Below, in pieces: positions 10,261 to 21,119 of a DNA stretch of 64,000 bases. Position numbers and translations under genes: made by a program. Numbering within the stretch: position 1 is the first letter of the stretch; each line of letters begins with the position of its first letter. The notes beneath the pieces were generated by a model. The model did no database searches. It was not told the DNA's origin and was given only the letters and a program-made list of their open reading frames with translations. Source of the DNA: Diplonema papillatum (taxonomy: Eukaryota > Euglenozoa > Diplonemea > Diplonemida > Diplonemidae); assembly GCA_030068145.1 (NCBI GenBank), contig JAPJBO010000532.1, positions 1-64,000 of the forward strand. The letters are read 5' to 3'.

Positions 10261-11629
10261 TCAGTGTAGTGCGCGTGCAGCCTAGGACATTTAGGAGCAT
10301 CACAGACCTGCTATTGGCTCGCTCTTCCGCGCGCTATAAGTCGCGCGCAGTCCCACCAGCACCACCACGAGGAGTGCATACGCACTGCTATCCTCTATAC
10401 GTAGTATGTGGTACGGTGCACGCAGCAGCAACACACTGTGACGGACTATATAGCATCAAAGCGGTCGATGCTGTTGGAACTTGATACGCAGCAACAACTG
10501 GTAGTAGCAACATGTGTCGTTCTAGTCCGGGAACAAGCCAGGGAGAAGAGCGGAGCAATCTTTACAAACAAATGAGTGACTCTAGGTAGCTGGTTGAGCA
10601 ACCGGTACTCAGAAAAAAAGAAAACGATCTTCGTTTGGTTGCAGAAGCGGGTCCGTTTCTTCTAGAGAACCGTAAGGCACCGATTCAGGTGTTCATGGCT
10701 GGCTTCGTGATACCAAAGTATCCCAAAGACAGCCCACGCGTGAATTCACTGGCGCGAGCCTCGATTGAGCGCAGAAGGGTGCAGATGTTGGTTGTGGCAA
10801 CGACTGTTCAATGAAGAACGTCAGGCGCCGGAGCGGGGGGTTTCACGGAGCACTAGTCATGTGAAGAACAGCGTAATGACCAGCCGTATTACTACTGAAA
10901 AGTGCTTCCTACTGATTTGATGTGATTGGTCATATTGCTACTGAAGAGTGCTTACTACTTGCAGTAGCCATTCTTGCTGGTGGTCAAATATTCTTAGTGA
11001 TCGTTAGATAAGACTGTTTCTTATTACTAGTGACTACTGCATTTTGTGAAGGAATCCCTTTACAAGGCGTACTTTTTCTTCCCACAAAAGTGGACGCATT
11101 CACTAGTAAGTGACTAGTAAGAATGCAGTCATTCTTACTACTGACAGTAGTCATATGACTAGTAAGATTTTCGACTAGTAAGATCAGCAGTAAGTGACTA
11201 GTAAATGGCATTGACAAGTGCACCGTGTTCCTTGGGTCGGGGTGGGTCCTGAGGCAAAGGTGTAGTGGAAAGTGGACCCTTAAAAGGGGCTGGAAGGGGA
11301 AGGCTGGACTGCACCCCCTTGCCGACGGGGAGGGAAATTCGTATTTAGTGTTCGGGCCAATGTTGTCCGTGGGGGGGTCATGAGACTTTTTCTTCGCCTT
11401 CAAAATGAACAGGAAAAGGGTTAAGGGATCTGGAAAGACTTGCGCCTCTCGTGCAAATCTTTGATGCTGAGAAGGCGGGTGTGTGGGGCTGGGAAAACGG
11501 GGAGGTGCGACCTGCCGCGCCAAACGGGATGATTCGCAACGGAAACGTCTGCGTCAGAGCCAGGCCTGGCGGGCAGATCTTTCAACCCATTCAGCAGCCT
11601 TGGTCGGCACGGTTCGAGTGGAGGTGCTG
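10261..11629. repeat. Non-coding; short ACTAGTAAG repeats
   Basis: From about 10880 to 11215 the motif GACTAGTAAG and its relatives (TTACTACTGA, GTAGTCAT) recur at least six times in both orientations, giving many small palindromes. No gene was recognised across the interval. Confidence 0.5.
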
Positions 11630-11790
11630 GTTTAGAGGGATAAGGAAAAGGTAAGAAAACTTTTTGCGGTGACCTCCGCTGGTCTGGTAGTTTGTGCTAC
11701 CTCCGTTCTTCTGCACTCGCTCTCTTCTCTCCTCACTACTGTACGTACTCTTTCACTCTTTTACTCTCTTTGGCTAGCCAAAAAAGACTC
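11630..11790 (+). repeat. Dispersed repeat family H, copy 1
   Basis: GAGGGATAAGGAAAAGGTAA, then GGTGACCTCCGCTGGTCTGG, and the end TTGGCTAGCCAAAAAAGACT. The same order occurs at 25818-26235 (interrupted by an insertion) and, inverted and partial, at 34440-34545. Confidence 0.55.
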
Positions 11791-11937
11791 CTGCGGCCGA
11801 TTTCGAGTGGAGGGGGGGAGGAAAGGTCAGGGCGTACACTCTCGTTTTCGGTCTCAGAAAGTGTGGACGCTCGAGGTTCGAGGGAAATAGTTGAGCTGCA
11901 GCTCATGACAACGACGTTTGGCGTTTTGTGGCGGGCG

Positions 11938-12070
11938 TAGGCGTTTGTAGACTTACGCCCGCCACTAAACCCAGCTTTACCTGTGTTTCGTGTGTGGGCT
12001 ACAGCACACATTTACGTCCTTTGATGTATCGCAACTGGAAGTCTCCTCAAGCATTTCCTACAAAGCAGGT
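11938..12070 (+). mobile_element. SINE-like family B, copy 1 (3' part)
   Basis: It contains ACGCCCGCCACTAAACCCAG and ends CAAGCATTTCCTACAAAGCA. Fuller copies are at 38606-38815, 39066-39212 and 58306-58535. Confidence 0.5.
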
Positions 12071-12462
12071 GCAAACAAAGAAGGTGTTTGTATGAGAGTG
12101 CAAGTTATTCTTCGCTTTTTCTCACGATAGGGATCCCTTCGGTTCTTTGTCCGGCAGGTATTGTCGAGCATTTCCTTCCAAGCTGGCGCTTATGTAAAAG
12201 AAGAAATCAGATTGTCTTTGTAATTGTCTGCCCCTCTACCTCTATATGTCCTCCCTTCCATTCGGATTCAAAGCAGCTACACCGGGTTTCCCATTCTGGA
12301 GACGTAACACTCTCGAGTTTGCCCCATGAATTCCCCAGACGGCTTTCTGCGCGCTGGACAACCTTCCTCCTCCGTAAGGGGTTAACCCCTGATGTTTCTT
12401 TTTGCGTGTAGTTTTGTGCTGCTTCTTCTGAGAGCTGAAATTTGGAAAGTTGCTGCCGGACC

Positions 12463-12776
12463 CAGGGCTTACGCTCCGTTTTCGGTCTCAGAGAAAATAC
12501 GTGTGGTCGACATGTGGGCGCTAAAGGTTCGAGGGGAAAAACACCTTTCCCCTTGTGTGCGACGGCAAAAAAAAGATAGCGTCGCTAGGTGGCTACTGGA
12601 CTTGGCGACACCTGGCTGTGCGGCGTTGACCACTAGTGGGCCTAGACTCCCCTGCATGTGGACCAATGAATCAAAATCCACATGTGGTACCTGTGGATCC
12701 ACACGTGGGGGAACAAAATCCAAAAAGAATTAAGGTGTGGAAATCTACACGTTCCACACGTGGAGCGTAAGCCCTG
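12463..12776. mobile_element. hAT-type MITE, copy 1
   Basis: The termini are CAGGGCTTACGCTCC and its exact reverse complement. The element is flanked by a perfect 8-bp duplication, GCCGGACC (12455-12462 and 12777-12784). An 8-bp TSD with termini beginning CAGG is the signature of the hAT superfamily. The 314-bp body has no transposase and is rich in palindromes (CCACATGTGG, CCACACGTGG). A second copy is at 58239-58759. Confidence 0.88.
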
Positions 12777-13113
12777 GCCGGACCCCCTTCGGCTAGAATA
12801 AACCCTGCTTTGGCAATGTGGCCCAAAAAAAAGAAGAAAAAAACGGAGGACAGCAGTGCAAAGAGAAGTTGCTTTCATTGTTTTGCTTATTCTCGCGAAA
12901 GACGGGAGCCGGTCCTGCGCCAAGTTGCGTTTGGGTTTCCGACTTTCCCCGCAATCGTGAGCAGCACAAGCTCAAGAGGCCTCCCTGCAGTATTTGCATA
13001 CTTCCAAAGAAATGCGTAGTTTTGTTTTATTGTTTTACTTGTTTGTTGTCGACAACATATTGTGGCTGAGGTGTCATTCAGATGTAGATCTAAAGCCGCC
13101 CACGTCAAATTTT

Positions 13114-13208
13114 GTTAAGCATTGAGTTCTTTTAAGTACATGAACCACATGGATTAGCATGCACTGTGTGTTTGTTAAGCAGCGGCTGCCAAAACTAGCC
13201 GTGACACC
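13114..13208 (+). repeat. Family D remnant with the 52-bp module
   Basis: It carries GTTAAGCATTGAGTTCTTTT and the rest of the 52-bp module, then GTTAAGCAGCGGCTGCC and a decayed end CCGTGACACC. The left arm of family D is missing. Confidence 0.55.
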
Positions 13209-13344
13209 TATTTGATGCAAGGTAAAGGAGAAAGTTGGAAGTAATTGGGAGGTTGCTATTGTTGGGACCCTCGCAGCTCGCTGGGTCAGGCGCGCCAGGT
13301 ACGTGCTGGGCTAAAGAAAGTTGAAGTATGGCTAAAGATAAAGT

Positions 13345-13620
13345 GGTGTCACCTCAGGGGGTAATCTCAGGGCCGCCGACGTGATAAGCCGTTGAGCAGC
13401 GGCTGCCGGCTTATCCCGTGACACCTTTTATATGTACGTTATTGAAAGAGTAGCGTTGGCACTCTTACAGGTTCGTTACCTCGTAGCTCGCCGGGAACGG
13501 GCACTCCAGTGAAACTGGGTATGATACCGTTTCAGGTTTGGATTTTGGGAGCATTGCCTCATGTGAATTCTGAGACCAATTTCTCCCACGAATGGTGAAC
13601 CAGCTTTGGTGACCGCTGTT
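13345..13620 (+). repeat. Family D, 'empty' copy: inverted-repeat core plus downstream arm
   Basis: The 81-bp core runs from GGTGTCACC to GTGACACC (13345-13425). It can form an outer 8-bp stem and an inner 9-bp stem (GATAAGCCG with CGGCTTATC). The inner loop lacks the 52-bp module, so this is the unfilled form. Downstream, 13426-13610 matches 32608-32805 beside LINE-B, including AAACTGGGTATGATACCGTT. Confidence 0.7.
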
Positions 13621-13734
13621 CCGCAGTGGATGGGTGCTGTCTCTAAAAACAGTGCACTGCGCGTTGTCGTCCAAATAAAAAAGTACGTGCGCTCGGCTAA
13701 AGACCGGCGCGGGGCGAGACTGGAGGTAGCAGTT

Positions 13735-14040
13735 AAAGTTCGGGAAACAGTAAAGATCGGGCGACGGGCGAAGCTAAGTTCTGGTGAAGCAAAGTTCGGG
13801 CGAAGAAAGTTCGGGTGCAGCTGAGTTCGGGCGAAGCAACGCTCGGCGATGCTAAGATCTGGTAAAGCAAAGTTCGGGCGAAGCTAAGTTCGGGCGAAGC
13901 AAAGTTCGAAGCAAAGTTCGCGAAGCTGAGTTCTGGTGAAGCAACGCTCGGGCGATGCAAAGAGGGGTTCTGGCGAAGCTAAGTTCTGGTGAAGCAAAGT
14001 TCGGGCGATGCTAAGTTCTGCAAAGCAAAGTTTGGCCTGT
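13735..14040. repeat. Family E: irregular GTTCGGGCGAAGC array
   Basis: More than a dozen variants of AAGTTCGGGCGAAGCAA or of GTTCTGGTGAAGC, spaced by 13 to 25 bp. The reverse-complement array is at 35265-35520, and traces lie near 6571. The minus strand reads as Phe/Ala/Ser/Pro-rich frames, but these are by-products of the repeat. Confidence 0.65.
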
Positions 14041-14208
14041 GATGGCAAGTTCGCCCGCCAGTAACCGGGGGGCAGACCCACCCCCCGACTCCGTTTCCCG
14101 GGGCGACCCAAATACCGCGAGGTACTGAGAAACTCCGCAAAACGCAAATTTTGGGCACATTGGACCCCGAAACGCAACAAACCTCGAAAAGAATCTTCGA
14201 CCGAAAAG

Positions 14209-14280
14209 GTGTGATGGGCGGGGTTCGAACCCGGGCCTACCGGCCTGAAGGCCGACGCCCGCTCACTCTGCCACCCCTTT
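14209..14280 (-). pseudogene. tRNA-like sequence, probably a degenerate class II tRNA
   Basis: Read on the minus strand it has an acceptor-like start GGGGTGG, a D-arm-like GCAGAGTGAGCGGGCG, a T arm centred on GGGTTCGAACCC, and a 3' end able to pair six of seven acceptor positions. The anticodon arm is abnormal: CGGCC and GGCCG leave only a four-base loop, so no normal anticodon can be displayed. I call it a pseudo-tRNA or tRNA-derived repeat. Confidence 0.4.
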
Positions 14281-14642
14281 GCATTTTGGCAGAGGAAAAA
14301 ATGCTAGCTTTGCACATCCCCAGCTCCTAAAAACAATACACTTGTGAGAGGCTATTCACATTGCATGTTCATGGGACCTCCAGTCTCGAAAAAAGGTGGA
14401 TACGTGCCTCATCATACTACATGACGGAAAAATGTGTGTTGTTGTACAGAAGATCAGTACGTAATGCGAGCCCCCCATGACTGGTGGAAACGACAGCGGA
14501 GCGTCGAGTTGTGCTAAGTGACGGCCGAAGGGCTGGTGAGCAGGTTCACGAGCCCAACGTCCTAACACCAGCAACCAAGTCTCAATCTTTCTCGGCAGTT
14601 TCTCACCCCACAGGGGGGAGCAAAGAGTGTTGAAGTATGGCT

Positions 14643-14786
14643 GGTGTCACCTGAGGGGGTAATCTCAGGGCCGCCACCGTGATAAGCCGTTAAGCATTGA
14701 GTTCTTTTAAGTACATGAACCACATGGAGTAGCATGCACTCGGCATACACCGTGAAGCAGCGGCTGCCGGCTTATCCCGTGACACC
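14643..14786 (+). repeat. Family D copy filled with the 52-bp module
   Basis: It runs from GGTGTCACC to GTGACACC with CCTGAG/CTCAGG able to form a third stem. The module starting GTTAAGCATTGAG sits in the apical loop of the inner hairpin and is followed by a diverged GTGAAGCAGCGGCTGCC. Confidence 0.7.
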
Positions 14787-15027
14787 TTTTATATGTACGT
14801 TATAGAGTGCAGGGCGCATAGGTCTGGCCAGTCAATTGGTCCAAGTTCGTTCAGTCAGAAAAGGCCAAGGGCGCAGCGAGCGCACGATTCAGCGCAGTCG
14901 AAGTTCAACACGGGGGGTCTTCCCCCTCCGGCAGAATTCGTTCAGCGCGGGGCCACCTATTTTGCTAGCAGCCAACCTTTACAGAATTTCACATCAAATA
15001 CGTCTTCTTGTTGCGTTAGGGAGTCAA

Positions 15028-15263
15028 CTTGTTGCAACTTTTCGCAACTTTGCGTCTTCTCGTTGCGTTAGTGGTATGGTCCTTTGCCAGAGTGAGCCGA
15101 TGCCTCTCACTTCTTGTTGCGTTAGTGGGGAGTCATTTGCAAGCAAATGAGTACCACACTACGCCAGCTTTTCGCTACGTGACTCCAGAAGAGTCGCTAC
15201 AGGTCACACAACTTTGCAGAACTCTGCAGAACTATGGGTCAACACTGATTGTGAAAAGTTGTG
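15028..15263. mobile_element. Family G MITE-like element, copy 2
   Basis: It begins near GCAACTTTTCGCAACTTTGC and ends TGAAAAGTTGTG (15252-15263). It contains two versions of TTGTTGCGTTAGTGG and the AGTCATTTGCAAGCAAATGA palindrome of copy 1. From 15264 to 16180 I see no gene. Confidence 0.5.
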
Positions 15264-16179
15264 AAGATTTCTGCTAAACAGTAGGTGGATTGCCCCCAGG
15301 GGGAATCCTTTAAGTTACATGATCGCCTCAAAAGAACCTCACCTATTTTGCGCCTAATACGCCCTCGGGTACCTGGATACCAACTGAGGGCTGCGCTAGC
15401 TTGCAGGTCTGCTGGATGTCGAATGAGAGTGAGACTTTGAACTGTACAGACCTGAAGTGATTTTCTGCAACTTTTCCCCCCCTCTACCGGTATACAAAAT
15501 ATTTATTCTGAGACTTGACCCACAGAATGGTTGACGCGCCGTTGTTGGCACACCGCTTTTTACACAGTCTTCGGTGACGGTGCATCGGTATTCCACCTCT
15601 GCAAAAAGCCCATCATCACGAGATCACGAGCAACACACGACAGCTGGAACAGGGGGAGGAATTGCATGAAATGTTTATGGCGGGGAGGGAGAATTTCTTT
15701 GCTCGCAGCTTTTTACCCCGTTGCGGGTAAAAAACTCTTCTTCTCGGCGGCACACCCGCCAAAAATAAGGAGCAAGGGAAAAGTCGATCAGACGGCACGC
15801 GCAAACCGGAGAAGAAAAGCAACATAAAACGGCTGACTTGGTCGATCTAAACCGGCATGGAAGAGCCAACCTGCTTCCGACCGTAGCCTCAACCTGCTTT
15901 TGGTAGTCGTGGAGGGCGCCTTTGGGCATGTGTTTTCCTGAGTTGGCAGCCGCAGCGCTACATCGCAAGCAGCCCGCTGTTCTATGCTGGACCGCCCACT
16001 CATTTCTCTGTCTTCTTTAGAGTTAAAGTTCGCTTTTGAGATTCCGGGTTCCTAGGGTTTCCGGCTCTCTCTCAGCGCTAAGGGTATGTGGCTGTGGATT
16101 GTTTCATTGGTGGTTGTTCTCTTATGTTTCGGTATTGGCTCTCAGGGGCAAGTTGAGGTTGGGCAAAGGATGGCGGTGT

Positions 16180-17640
16180 GTGTTGCGATAAGACACCAGA
16201 AGTTCTCTTGCCAACCGATTGCAACTCATCTTGTTCACCAAGGGATTCGAGCGTTGATGGCATGAGGGACAGAGCCACAGGTCATCATCGGATGCATCCG
16301 ACAACGAAGAGCCACGGAGGTCTCAGGACCAAATTGAGGCTGGGCAGAAGATGTCCGTGTTGTGCGATAGTAGACGGCAGAAGTTCTCTAGTCAACCGAT
16401 TGTTGCCTTCCGTCAGATGCAACTCATCTTCTTCGCGAAGGGATTCGAGCGTTGATGACAGAAGGGACATCATCGGATCCATCTGACAAGAGCCACAGTG
16501 GTCTCAGGGCGAAAAGACGCCAGAAGTTCTTGAGCCAACCATTAGTTGCCTTCCGTCAGAGGCAACTAATATTCTTCTCCAAGGGACCGCTGCTGTTGAT
16601 GGCGGCGACTGGCAAAGGCACGCCGTCGGATCTACCGGCAGGAACGAGCCGAAGGAGTCTCCCGAGAACGACAGCAGGCCGAGTTGGGACTCAGCACTCT
16701 TTAGTCAACCGATCGTTGTTTTCCGTCAGATACCACTCATCTTCTTCGCCAAGGGATTCGAGCGCCGGGGCCGCTGCTCGTTGTTGCTGTTGATGGCGGC
16801 GAGCGGCACGCCGACAGGAACGAGCCGAAGAGGTCTCCCGAGAACGACAGCAAGCCGAGTTGGGACTCAGCACTCTTTAGTCAACCGTTTGTTGTTTTCC
16901 GTCAGATACAACTCATCTTCTTCGCCAAGGGATTCGAGCATTGATGGCAAAGGTCATCGTCGGATCCATCTGACAACAAACAGCCGCAGGGGTCTCAGGT
17001 CAAGTTGAGGCTCGGCAGAGGATGTCTGTGTCGGGTGCGATAAGACGCCAAAAGTTCATCTGTCAACCGATCGTTGTCTTCCGTCAGATGCAACTCATCT
17101 TCTTCACTAAGGGATTCGAGCGTTGATGGCATGAGGGACATCATCGGATCCATCTGACGAGAATGAGCCACAGGGGCCTCAGGGCGATAAGACGCCAGAA
17201 GTTTTTGAGTCAACCGATAGTTGGCTTCCGTCGTCAGATGCAACTCATCTTCTTCAGCGCCGGGGCCGCTGCTCGTTGTTGCTGTTGATGGCGGCGAGCG
17301 GCACGCCGACAGGAACGAGCCGAAGAGGTCTCCCGAGAACGACAGCAAGCCGAGTTGGGACTTAGCACTCTCTAGTCAACCGATCGTTGTTTTCCGTCAG
17401 ATACAACTCATCTTCTTCGCCAAGGGATTCGAGCGTTGATGGCATGAGGGACACAGCCGCAGGCCATCGCCGGATCCATCTGACAAGAATGAGCCACAGG
17501 GGCCTCAGGGCGATAAGACGCCAGAAGTTCTTGAATCAACCGATAGTTGTCTTCCGTCGTCAGATGCAACTCATCTTCTTCGCCAAGGGATTCGAGCGCC
17601 GGGGCCGCTGCTCGCTGTTGCTGTTGATGGCGGCGAGCGG
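16180..17640 (-). repeat. Tandem amplification of the receptor gene's 3' coding end
   Basis: About eight partial copies, 150-190 bp apart, of a block containing CGTCAGATGCAACTCATC and ACGCCAGAAGTTCTTG. On the minus strand several copies read GEEDELHLTEDNDRLT or LSFSGDLFGSFLS, the latter also found near the end of the protein at 17560-19710. Frames differ between copies. The array therefore looks like repeated duplication and decay of the last exon or C-terminal repeat. Confidence 0.6.
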
Positions 17641-19710
17641 CAAAGGCACGCCGTCGTCGGATCCACCGGACAGGAACGACCCGAAGGGGTCTCCCGAGAA
17701 CGACAGCAGGGCCGAGTTGGGACTCGGCAGCGGCTGTGTGTCCGGGCTACCGAGCAGGTGGACGTTGCCGGGGGTGCCGGAGTACTGCGTGCTGGCAGTC
17801 CTGGGCTTGACTTCGCACGCGAGGGCGGCTTTCCGCGCGCGGGACTTCCGGTTGCTGAGCATGTCGGCGAGCAGGATGACGAAGTCGATCAGCGCCTTCA
17901 CCATCAGCACGACGGCGGAGACGACGAGGAGCCCGGTCGAGATCGAAAAAAGGACCTCCGTCGCCGCCGGCCGCTCGGCGGCCAGGGCGATCGCGGTGCT
18001 CATCAGCAAGACCGCGAGGGCGATCATCGACGCCAGGAGGATGCTGATGATGTTGTCCAACGGGGCCATGTACGGCCGGGTGAGGATCAGAACCGACATG
18101 AACGCGAGGAGAATGGTCACGATGAGGGCGTTCCGGATGTGGCAGGTCGCTGGGGATCCCGGCCGGAGCCCGGAAACGAGGCTCAGGAGGAGGATGGACG
18201 TCAGCTCGACGACGACGAACAGCTGCTTCGTCTCGCGGTACTGCTCGAAGAACACGCCGAACTTCTCGACGAAGAGCGGATTGGCCCGGGGCCGGGTGGT
18301 GGCCCAGACGCGGACGCCGAACACGAGGCAGTACGCACGACGCGCCGCGCCTTGCCGCATGCTGGCCTGCAGCAGCTGCAGCGAAGGCGCGGTGGACTCC
18401 TTCGAGTTGTGCCGAGAGCTGCCGGGACGCTCGGAGGCCGCGGGGACGTGGAAGGTGTCGTGGCGGGGGGGCTGTTCGTTGGGTGGGGGATGGAAGAGGG
18501 GGGCTGCGTCCGACGGCGTACCGAGGTCCAAGCGCGGGTGAGTGGACGCGGGGCGTTGGCGGGTGACGCTCTGCGTCGACGTCCGCTTGGTGGTCGCCGT
18601 GATGATCGAGCGAGCCCGCGCCTGCGAGCCGAGCGGCATTTCCGACAGCACCGGCGAGTTGTCGTGCGCGGCGGGAAACCCGAATCGTCCGCCCGCCGCG
18701 AAGTGGCGCGGGGAGTGGTCTAGGACCCCGTGGGAATGCACCGCGGCGGCCGCCTGCTTCTTCACCGAAAATGCGCTCGACTTCCGCCGCGGCGGAGACG
18801 TCCGCTCGCGACCCTCCTTCGGCGGGACGAGCGCCGCCAGCGGCATGCCGGTCACCGGCGGGAGCGGAAACGGCAGAGAGTCGCGGTCCGACAGCGGAGA
18901 CCCTAGCGGGTCTGGGAATGGCCGCGTGGGAGGCGATTCCTCGACCAAATGGACCGTCCTCGGGCTGTTCGAGGAGCTCGTGGAGTCCGTGCTCTGCAGC
19001 GCGACGTTCGACGGCGCCACGTAATTCCGGTTCACCCCGTCGATGCGCTGCAAAACCGGGTCGTCGATCACCCGCGCCGCGAAGACGAACGGGCGCAAAA
19101 GGTACCAGTACAGGGAAAACGGAAGCCACGCGCAAGCCAGCAGCGCGAGGCCCCCGATCGTCGTCGTCAGCGCGTCACCGTTCGACGGGCGGTACACGAG
19201 GTTCGTGGCGGCGAGGGTTGTTCCTTGGTAAAGGAACATCAGCGGGACGAACGCCAACGACGGGTACCGCACCGACGCACCGGCTTCGAAGAACGAGTGC
19301 CCGTCCCGGAACCGGAAGTAAACCGACGCGAGGAGCTGGAGGGCGATGAGGAAGAGCACGAGGACGCAGTTGTACACGACGGCACCGGCGAAGTACCGCT
19401 GCTTCGTGCTCCCCAAGGGGAGGCCCAGGGGGTGCAGCTCCCAGTCGAGTGGCTCGGCGTCTACCAGGTCGATGTCTTCGACCTGGCAGTTCAGGTTCTT
19501 CAGCACGGCTAGCTTGCCCGCGGTCGGACTGACTCCGATGGAGGCCACGTGCACCACGGTGCTGATCTCCTCCTTGTTGACGGTGGCGGGCGCCGGCTTG
19601 ACCGGCGCCTGCGTCGGGGCATCCGTCGGCGGCGAGCCGGTCGGCGGCACCCGCGTCGAAGCCGCCAGCGGCGGCGGCGGCGCCGCCGTTCGCGGCGGGA
19701 ACGTCGGCAC
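17560..19710 (-). CDS. Membrane half of a receptor-like surface protein
   Basis: A 716-codon frame. It starts with the end of a Thr/Pro/Ala stalk and then has three hydrophobic segments in the first 205 or so residues (around YFAGAVVYNCVLVLF, SLAFVPLMFLYQG and IGGLALLACAWL). A Ser/Pro/Arg-rich cytoplasmic-type loop of about 270 residues follows, then four more hydrophobic segments beginning at FFEQYRETKQLFVVVELTSI and including LTRPYMAPLDN. This layout aligns with the C-terminal part of the protein at 50026-55788. The EQYR...VELxS and RPYxxPLDN motifs resemble a polytopic module I know from large surface proteins of other microbial eukaryotes; that link is from memory. The frame begins at GTG and stays open to about 19815, where CCCCACAG could be a splice acceptor. 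The last about ten codons look frameshifted relative to the repeats downstream. Confidence 0.7.
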   Translation of the reverse strand: MPTFPPRTAAPPPPLAASTRVPPTGSPPTDAPTQAPVKPAPATVNKEEISTVVHVASIGVSPTAGKLAVLKNLNCQVEDIDLVDAEPLDWELHPLGLPLGSTKQRYFAGAVVYNCVLVLFLIALQLLASVYFRFRDGHSFFEAGASVRYPSLAFVPLMFLYQGTTLAATNLVYRPSNGDALTTTIGGLALLACAWLPFSLYWYLLRPFVFAARVIDDPVLQRIDGVNRNYVAPSNVALQSTDSTSSSNSPRTVHLVEESPPTRPFPDPLGSPLSDRDSLPFPLPPVTGMPLAALVPPKEGRERTSPPRRKSSAFSVKKQAAAAVHSHGVLDHSPRHFAAGGRFGFPAAHDNSPVLSEMPLGSQARARSIITATTKRTSTQSVTRQRPASTHPRLDLGTPSDAAPLFHPPPNEQPPRHDTFHVPAASERPGSSRHNSKESTAPSLQLLQASMRQGAARRAYCLVFGVRVWATTRPRANPLFVEKFGVFFEQYRETKQLFVVVELTSILLLSLVSGLRPGSPATCHIRNALIVTILLAFMSVLILTRPYMAPLDNIISILLASMIALAVLLMSTAIALAAERPAATEVLFSISTGLLVVSAVVLMVKALIDFVILLADMLSNRKSRARKAALACEVKPRTASTQYSGTPGNVHLLGSPDTQPLPSPNSALLSFSGDPFGSFLSGGSDDGVPLPLAAINSNSEQRPRRSNPLAKKMSCI

Positions 19711-19896
19711 CGCCTTCGCTGCCGGCGCTCGGGTGGCCGGCGCGAAGGTGGCCTGCTTGGGCGGCGCGAAGGTCGTTGGCGGGGCTGCGGTGCGCGGCGC
19801 GTTTCTGTGGGGTGTGTGCGTGGGTGGGTTTAAATTCAGGGCTTCGCGTGGGACCAGGTGGGGGTATGCCCAACCTCAGGGCTTTTAGTAAGGTTT

Positions 19897-20210
19897 AGGT
19901 AACGGCTGAATCGAAGTTTTGCCCACTTGTGTGTTTGTACGTTAAAATATTGGGCTTGAAGTGGGTAACGGCTGAATCGAAGTTTTGCCCACTTGTGTGT
20001 TTGTACGTTAAAATGTTGGGCTTGAAGTGGGTCACGGCTGAAACGAAGTTTTGCCCACTAGTGTGTGTGTATGTTTAAATATTGGGGTTGAAGTGGGTAA
20101 CGGCTGAATCGAAGTATAGCTCAGTTGTGTGTGTGTGTGTGTGTTTAAGTTCAGAGCTTTGAGTGGGTAACGGCTGAATCGAAGTATGGCCCACTTGTGC
20201 AAGGTTAGAG
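19897..20210. repeat. 66-bp tandem repeat, about 4.5 units
   Basis: Units begin GTAACGGCTGAATCGAAG at about 19899, 19965, 20031, 20097 and 20168. Each carries GCCCACTTGTGTGTTTGTA. A related single unit is at 36665-36715. The array lies between the halves of the receptor locus. Confidence 0.7.
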
Positions 20211-21119
20211 AGTACTTGGGACATTTTAGGGTGCCATTTTAGGGGGCTGAAGGAGGCTGTATGCTCGTGTTCGTGTGTGTGTGTGTCGGTTGCGGGCGAT
20301 TGGCGTGTTTGGGCACATACGTGGCAGGAGCTCCAGTAGACGGTGCATCGGTAGATGGAACACTGGTGGACGGCGCATGCCTGTGTGAAACGTTTGCAGG
20401 CAGTGCGTACGGAAGCAGTTGATAGAGAAGAGATCCCAACGAAACCAAGGGGGTTTTTCGCGCAATAACCCGATTTGAAAAAAGGCCTCCTTCTTTATGA
20501 TACGGTGATAGACCGCGGTGTCGCCAAGCGTTAACTTCGGCAGTAACATAGTTTTCTAAAGGGTCTGGGCCTCCACCGTCAGGTGGGCCAGGCTAGATTC
20601 GAGGAGGTGGGTAATGTACTTGGTCTTGGCCCGAGGGTGATCCTCCGTCCGATGCAACTGAAGTGGCAGTTACAATATGACTTCGCACGACTGCCGTAAA
20701 ACAGATTGACTCCCGGATCTTCTTAAGCTTCGAAAAGGCAAAAGAGATGCGCCAACCGGTACTCATCAACCCCTAGGGTAATCGGTGGAACACTGGTGAA
20801 CGGTTCATTAATGGGTGGTGCACGAGAAAACTGGTACTCATCAAGCCCTTGGGTAATCGGTGGAACACTGGTGAACGGTTCCTTAATGGGTGGTGCACGA
20901 GTAAACCGGTACTCATCAAGCCCTAGAAGGCGCGGCGCTTGTGTACTCGTTTGCGGGCGGAAGGCGGCAGTAGGGACATACGTTGCAGGAGCTTCTGTGA
21001 GAGGCGAACTGGTGGGTGGGGCCTTGGTAAACGGCGGACTTCTGTGTGAAGCGTTTGCAGGTGCGTTGGCAAGTCAAGCTCGTTTGTAGGCGATTGGCGG
21101 GTTGCAGGGGCTCCTGGAA

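Noticed and set aside
13345..13425. Family D as a hammerhead, twister or HDV-like ribozyme
   Set aside because: The three-stem fold is suggestive, but the required core bases (for example CUGAUGA and GAA of the hammerhead) are missing.
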